A DNA stretch of 64,000 nt from Nocardia blacklockiae (lineage in GTDB: Bacteria; Actinomycetota; Actinomycetes; Mycobacteriales; Mycobacteriaceae), in the NCBI RefSeq assembly GCF_015477355.1, contig NZ_JADLRJ010000004.1, positions 248,001-312,000 of the forward strand, given 5' to 3'. Numbering within the stretch: position 1 is the stretch's first letter; each line of letters opens with the position of its first letter. Positions 61,087 through 64,000 of this stretch are shown here, piece by piece. Under the pieces are notes generated by a model. The model was not told the DNA's origin, made no database searches, and was given only the letters and a program-made list of their open reading frames with translations. The position numbers and the translations under genes were made by a program.

Positions 61087-62094
61087 ATGCGTTTCGGCTT
61101 GGATTACGCCGCCGGCAGACCCGGTGGCCAGGCCATCCGCGCCGCCGGTTTCGACTTCGTGGTTCGCTACCTCTCGCCCGGCGGGCCCACCCTGCCGGGC
61201 AAGCTGCTGACCCCCGAGGAAGCCGACGACCTGCGGGCGCACGGCGTCTCGATCGCCGCCACCTGGGAGACCACCGCCGACCGGATGCTCGCCGGCTACG
61301 ACGCCGGGGTGACCGACGCCCGCGCCGCCGTCGCGCAGGCGCTGCGCTGCGGTGGCCGCACGGACCGGCCCGTCTACTTCGCCGCCGACTTCGACGCCAC
61401 ACCCGAACAGCAGGCCCCGATCAACGCCTATCTCGACGGGGCCGCCACCGTGCTGGAACGCGAGTGGGTGGGCATCTACGGCGGCTACTGGGTGGTCAAA
61501 CGCGCGCTGGACAGCGGCTCGGCGCGCTGGGCGTGGCAGACCTCGGCGTGGTCGGGCGGCAATGTCGAGCCGCACCGCCAGTTGCATCAGACCACCCGCA
61601 CGGTGGTGGTCAACGGCGTGGTCTGCGATATCAACGAGGCACTGGCCGACGACTTCGGCCAATGGGATTTCATCGAGGCAGAGGAGGAATGGGAGTTGAC
61701 GCCGGAACAGGACGCGATTCTGCGCGACATCCAGATTCAGCAGCGCGGACCCGGACTGTCCGGCTGGCCGCAACTGGGGACCGACGCGGAGGGCCGCAAT
61801 CGCACCTTGGTCGACGGCGTGGCGGCGGCGTTGACGCAGATCGCCGAATTGCGCACCGAGGTCAGCGACTTGGAGGCGACGGTCGCGGAGCTGGAGAAGG
61901 AGGTCGAGCGGCTCTCCGGCCATCACTGGCCGTGGCCGCTGTCGCTGCTGCAGGGCCCGGCCGAGCTGGTGGGTGATCAGCTGGCGCGACTCGAGGCGCT
62001 GCTGCCCGACCTACCCCTGCCGGGCCGCGGCGAGGTGAACGGCACACATCGGCCGGAGCCGGTGGCGCAACGCGCAACGGACACAGCGCAATAG
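61087..62094 (+). CDS. DUF1906 (Rv2525c-like) glycoside-hydrolase-type protein
   Basis: A 335-residue protein. Residues 1-195 form the DUF1906 TIM-barrel-like domain: RFGLDYAAGRP at the start, RPVYFAADFDATPEQQAPIN, VGIYGGYWVVKRAL and WQTSAWSGG. Residues 240-285 are a coiled coil (TQIAELRTEVSDLEATVAEL), and a short C-terminal tail follows. Rv2525c-type proteins are exported; here no signal peptide is visible from ATG 61087. It may act on cell-wall glycans or phage-like substrates. A hairpin terminator follows. Confidence 0.83.
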   Translation: MRFGLDYAAGRPGGQAIRAAGFDFVVRYLSPGGPTLPGKLLTPEEADDLRAHGVSIAATWETTADRMLAGYDAGVTDARAAVAQALRCGGRTDRPVYFAADFDATPEQQAPINAYLDGAATVLEREWVGIYGGYWVVKRALDSGSARWAWQTSAWSGGNVEPHRQLHQTTRTVVVNGVVCDINEALADDFGQWDFIEAEEEWELTPEQDAILRDIQIQQRGPGLSGWPQLGTDAEGRNRTLVDGVAAALTQIAELRTEVSDLEATVAELEKEVERLSGHHWPWPLSLLQGPAELVGDQLARLEALLPDLPLPGRGEVNGTHRPEPVAQRATDTAQ

Positions 62095-62483
62095 GCCGAC
62101 GCGGGCGCTCGAGTGCCGAGAAGTGGCGATGAGCGGGCTCTTCCGATCGCTCGGAAGAACCCGCCCTCCCGCACGAGAGTACCGGCGCGTCGGCACGACC
62201 GCATCACTTCGGTGAGACTTTTTCCTTGCTCAAAAACGTACTAACAGTAGGTAATTCGCGTTCCAGTTACCTGGAGGCAATCATCGAATAGCGGCCGCGC
62301 CCGGTAGCCGCAATGGCTCGTGATTGCGCTTCGATCGCGGGATTCCGGCAAATCATCCATGTCGGACAAGGAGAGTGAAGACCGGACGGTCCAGCGGCGA
62401 ATCGGTCAATATCCCCCGGCGCGAGCACACTTCGAGTTATCCTCGCCTGGCACGAACACCACTCGTTCTTCCAGGAGATCCCG
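62095..62483. other. Intergenic region after the DUF1906 gene
   Basis: About 390 bases. A terminator lies at 62133-62164. The remainder is presumed promoter for the small gene at 62484. Open frames here (for example from 62320) lack ribosome binding sites. Confidence 0.55.
62133..62164 (+). terminator. Hairpin terminator after the DUF1906 gene
   Basis: GCGGGCTCTTCCGA and TCGGAAGAACCCGC form 14-base arms with one mismatch around a TCGC loop, 39 bases after the stop. Confidence 0.8.
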
Positions 62484-62708
62484 ATGGCCGTCACCGTGTC
62501 CCTCGACAAAGCTCTCGACAAGGCGTACGAGAACAAGTCGCTGAAAGAGATCCTCTCCGCCCCGCCCTCGGCGCTGGCCGGGCTCACCGAGAACCACGAC
62601 GCCAAACTGCTGGAGGCACTGGGCATCAAGACCATTGCCGACCTGGCGGGCAACAAGTACTTCCGGCTCGCGTCCGCCCTCGCCGACCTGGCCGCGCAGG
62701 AAGGCTGA
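62484..62708 (+). CDS. Small HHH-like protein
   Basis: A 74-residue soluble protein: SLDKALDKAYENKSLKEILS, then APPSALAGLTENHDAKLLEA with LGIKTIADLA near 47-56, the turn-and-helix pattern of helix-hairpin-helix DNA-binding segments, and NKYFRLASALADLA at the end. Similar short proteins are frequent in actinomycetes; I know no function. AGGAG lies six bases before the ATG. A perfect intrinsic terminator follows directly. Confidence 0.78.
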   Translation: MAVTVSLDKALDKAYENKSLKEILSAPPSALAGLTENHDAKLLEALGIKTIADLAGNKYFRLASALADLAAQEG

Positions 62709-62724
62709 GCGCACCACCGAGACG

Positions 62725-62765
62725 AAAACCGCGGCCGCCGTACCGAATACGGCGGCCGCGGTTTT
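62725..62765. terminator. Perfect 18-base intrinsic terminator, both directions
   Basis: AAAACCGCGGCCGCCGTA and its exact complement (62748-62765) surround a CCGAA loop. The A-run and T-run at either end make it an intrinsic terminator on both strands. It ends the small HHH-like gene and the convergent L31-L32 operon. Confidence 0.95.
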
Positions 62766-62784
62766 CCGGTGTGTCCGACCCCGG

Positions 62785-62958
62785 CTACAGCCGCTGCGGG
62801 TCGAGCACGCCCCGGCGCACCGCGGCCACCAGCCGCCGCGGCACCCGATAGGTGACACCACCGACGCTGACCGGCACCAGGTCGGGCGGCGTCGCCTTCC
62901 AGTTCGCGCGCCGGCTGCGGGTGTTCGCGCGCGACATCCGCCGCTTGGGGACCGCCAC
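62785..62958 (-). CDS. rpmF: 50S ribosomal protein L32
   Basis: A 57-residue L32 from GTG 62958 ([20 protein letters not shown]), ending [10 protein letters not shown]. The zinc-binding cysteine motif of some L32 proteins is absent. GGGAGGG lies seven bases upstream. It follows the L31 gene by three bases. In M. tuberculosis rpmF lies near mprA instead. Confidence 0.92.
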   Translation of the reverse strand: MAVPKRRMSRANTRSRRANWKATPPDLVPVSVGGVTYRVPRRLVAAVRRGVLDPQRL

Positions 62959-62961
62959 GGC

Positions 62962-63252
62962 CTAGCCCTCCCCTCGTTCGGACCGGACCGGCGGCGTTCC
63001 GCCGCGCTGCCGCCTGCCGTATTTGCGTTCGAACTTCTCCACCCGCCCGGCGGTGTCCAGCACGCGGTTCGCGCCGGTCCAGAACGGGTGCGAGTCGGAG
63101 GTGACGTCGACGGTGATGAGCGGGTAGCTGTTTCCGTCGGTCCACTCCGCGGTCCGGGTGCTCGTCGCGGTGGACCGGGTGAGGAAGCGTTTGCCGGTGC
63201 TCACGTCCTCGAAGATCACCGGGTGGTAATCCGGGTGGATCCCTGCCTTCAT
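62962..63252 (-). CDS. rpmE2: 50S ribosomal protein L31 type B, zinc-independent
   Basis: A 96-residue L31 of the cysteine-free form: [20 protein letters not shown], then [20 protein letters not shown] and [11 protein letters not shown]. The CxxC zinc site of the usual L31 is missing, so this copy replaces it when zinc is scarce. It starts four bases after the GTPase gene and precedes L32, a typical Zur-controlled set. Confidence 0.94.
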   Translation of the reverse strand: MKAGIHPDYHPVIFEDVSTGKRFLTRSTATSTRTAEWTDGNSYPLITVDVTSDSHPFWTGANRVLDTAGRVEKFERKYGRRQRGGTPPVRSERGEG

Positions 63253-63256
63253 GGCG

Positions 63257-64000
63257 CTACCTTTCTGTCGCGCGCTGCTCGCCGGCCGGCGAGGCGCTGG
63301 ATGTCGAATCCGAGCCGGTCCCGTCCTCGCACGGGTCCGCGTGCCACTGGCCGAACGGGTCCTCCCACTGCGCCACCAGCTCCGGGGCGCCGTGCACCAG
63401 CAGCAGTTCGGCGTCGTCGACCAGGGCCCAGTGCAGCGCCCGGCGGATCTCGTCGGCGTCGGCGTCGCAGGCCAGGATCACCAGCGAGACGTCGCGGTCG
63501 CCGGACTGCTCGTCCCAGCGCAGCGCCGCCAGGGCGCGCCGGTCCGGGTCGGCCTCGGCCAGTTCGCGCGACGACATCGCCGCCAGCCAGCGCCCGGCGG
63601 CCCCGACCCGCAGCCCGCCGCCCGCCGACTCCAGCCACACCACCTCGTCGGGCTGGGTGGCCAGCCAGATCCGCCCGCGCGCGGTGACCACGCCCTCGAA
63701 CAGGACGTCGAGGGCCTCGTGCAGGCGGGCGGGATGGAACGGGCGATCGGTGGCGAACTCGATCAGCGTCACGCCGTGGTCGGTGTCCAGCGGCGGTTGC
63801 CCGCGCAGCAGCGGGGCGTGCGCGTCGAAGAGGCGGCCGCGCCGCGAGTCCGCCGGGATCTCCGCGAGCAGGGCCTCGATCCGCTCGGCGGTCACGGCGT
63901 CCGGATCGTTCACCCACACCCGCGGGGCCTGCGGCAGCAGCCGGTCCAGGACCGCGCCCAGCCGGGCCCGGTCCGTATCCAGGACGGCATCCGTCCCGAG
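63257..64000 (-). CDS. COG0523/CobW-type GTPase, C-terminal part (5' end beyond the window)
   Basis: The frame is open to the right edge; 247 residues are visible. The CobW C-terminal domain is clear ([20 protein letters not shown] near the middle), followed by [20 protein letters not shown] and [20 protein letters not shown]. The GTPase domain lies outside. COG0523 proteins are metallochaperones. In mycobacteria one (Mrf) sits in the zinc-regulated ribosomal-protein operon and helps ribosome hibernation; neighbours here (zinc-free L31 and L32) fit that group. Confidence 0.88.
   Translation of the reverse strand, partial: LGTDAVLDTDRARLGAVLDRLLPQAPRVWVNDPDAVTAERIEALLAEIPADSRRGRLFDAHAPLLRGQPPLDTDHGVTLIEFATDRPFHPARLHEALDVLFEGVVTARGRIWLATQPDEVVWLESAGGGLRVGAAGRWLAAMSSRELAEADPDRRALAALRWDEQSGDRDVSLVILACDADADEIRRALHWALVDDAELLLVHGAPELVAQWEDPFGQWHADPCEDGTGSDSTSSASPAGEQRATER

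Overview
The window is high-GC DNA with actinomycete codon use and carries gene families typical of mycolic-acid bacteria: MspA-type porins, EspG- and EspC-like type VII secretion (T7SS) proteins, an MprAB-PepD unit, and a gephyrin-like Glp/GlpR pair. Nocardia or a close relative is the best guess. No rRNA, tRNA, CRISPR array, insertion sequence or prophage was recognised. Two blocks follow the gene order of M. tuberculosis as I recall it: glmS to rplM (about Rv3436c-Rv3443c) and glpR to mprA (about Rv0996-Rv0981).

Region by region. 1-2.5 kb: the end of an unknown gene, a divergent MarR/MFS pair and a secreted lytic transglycosylase. 2.9-5.9 kb: glmS and an alpha/beta-hydrolase-fold protein without its nucleophile serine. 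6-15.3 kb: a T7SS accessory and substrate cluster (DUF3558-like lipoprotein, EspG-like chaperone, EspC-like small proteins, each coupled by an ATGA overlap to a large low-complexity partner, and an RDD membrane protein). 15.3-21.2 kb: a small acidic protein, a PspC protein, an ABC-F ATPase and a second T7SS operon read leftward. 21.4-24 kb: glmM, rpsI and rplM. 24-33 kb: an Hsp70-like T7SS-associated protein, an FHA-ABC exporter, a zinc metallopeptidase, a DUF3311/sodium symporter pair and a LigD-type polymerase domain.

33-39 kb: small ORFs, a family-4 glycosyltransferase preceded in frame by a short Cys/His module, an AraC-type regulator, a second free-standing copy of that module, an aldose 1-epimerase and an autoregulated TetR operon. 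39-46 kb: glpR, rimJ, glp/moeA, galU, 5-formyl-THF cyclo-ligase, a zinc-ribbon chaperone behind a CIRCE-like element, a SAF-domain protein and mscL. 46-53 kb: two porins below a CRP-like site, then moaB, pepD, mprB and mprA, with matching MprA-type boxes before pepD and mprA. 53.5-59 kb: a five-gene conservon (sensor kinase, roadblock, DUF742, GTPase, MHYT protein). 59-64 kb: a secreted protein, a VOC protein, a DUF1906 protein, a small HHH-like protein, and a ribosomal operon (COG0523 GTPase, cysteine-free L31, cysteine-free L32) that resembles zinc-starvation ribosome remodelling.

The genes bear mainly on the cell envelope: amino-sugar precursors (glmS, glmM, galU), division placement (Glp/GlpR), envelope stress (MprAB-PepD), permeability (porins, MscL) and T7SS export. 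The most promising unexplained elements are the repeated small-protein/large-partner T7SS cassettes and the LTP-motif small-protein family beside the glycosyltransferase.
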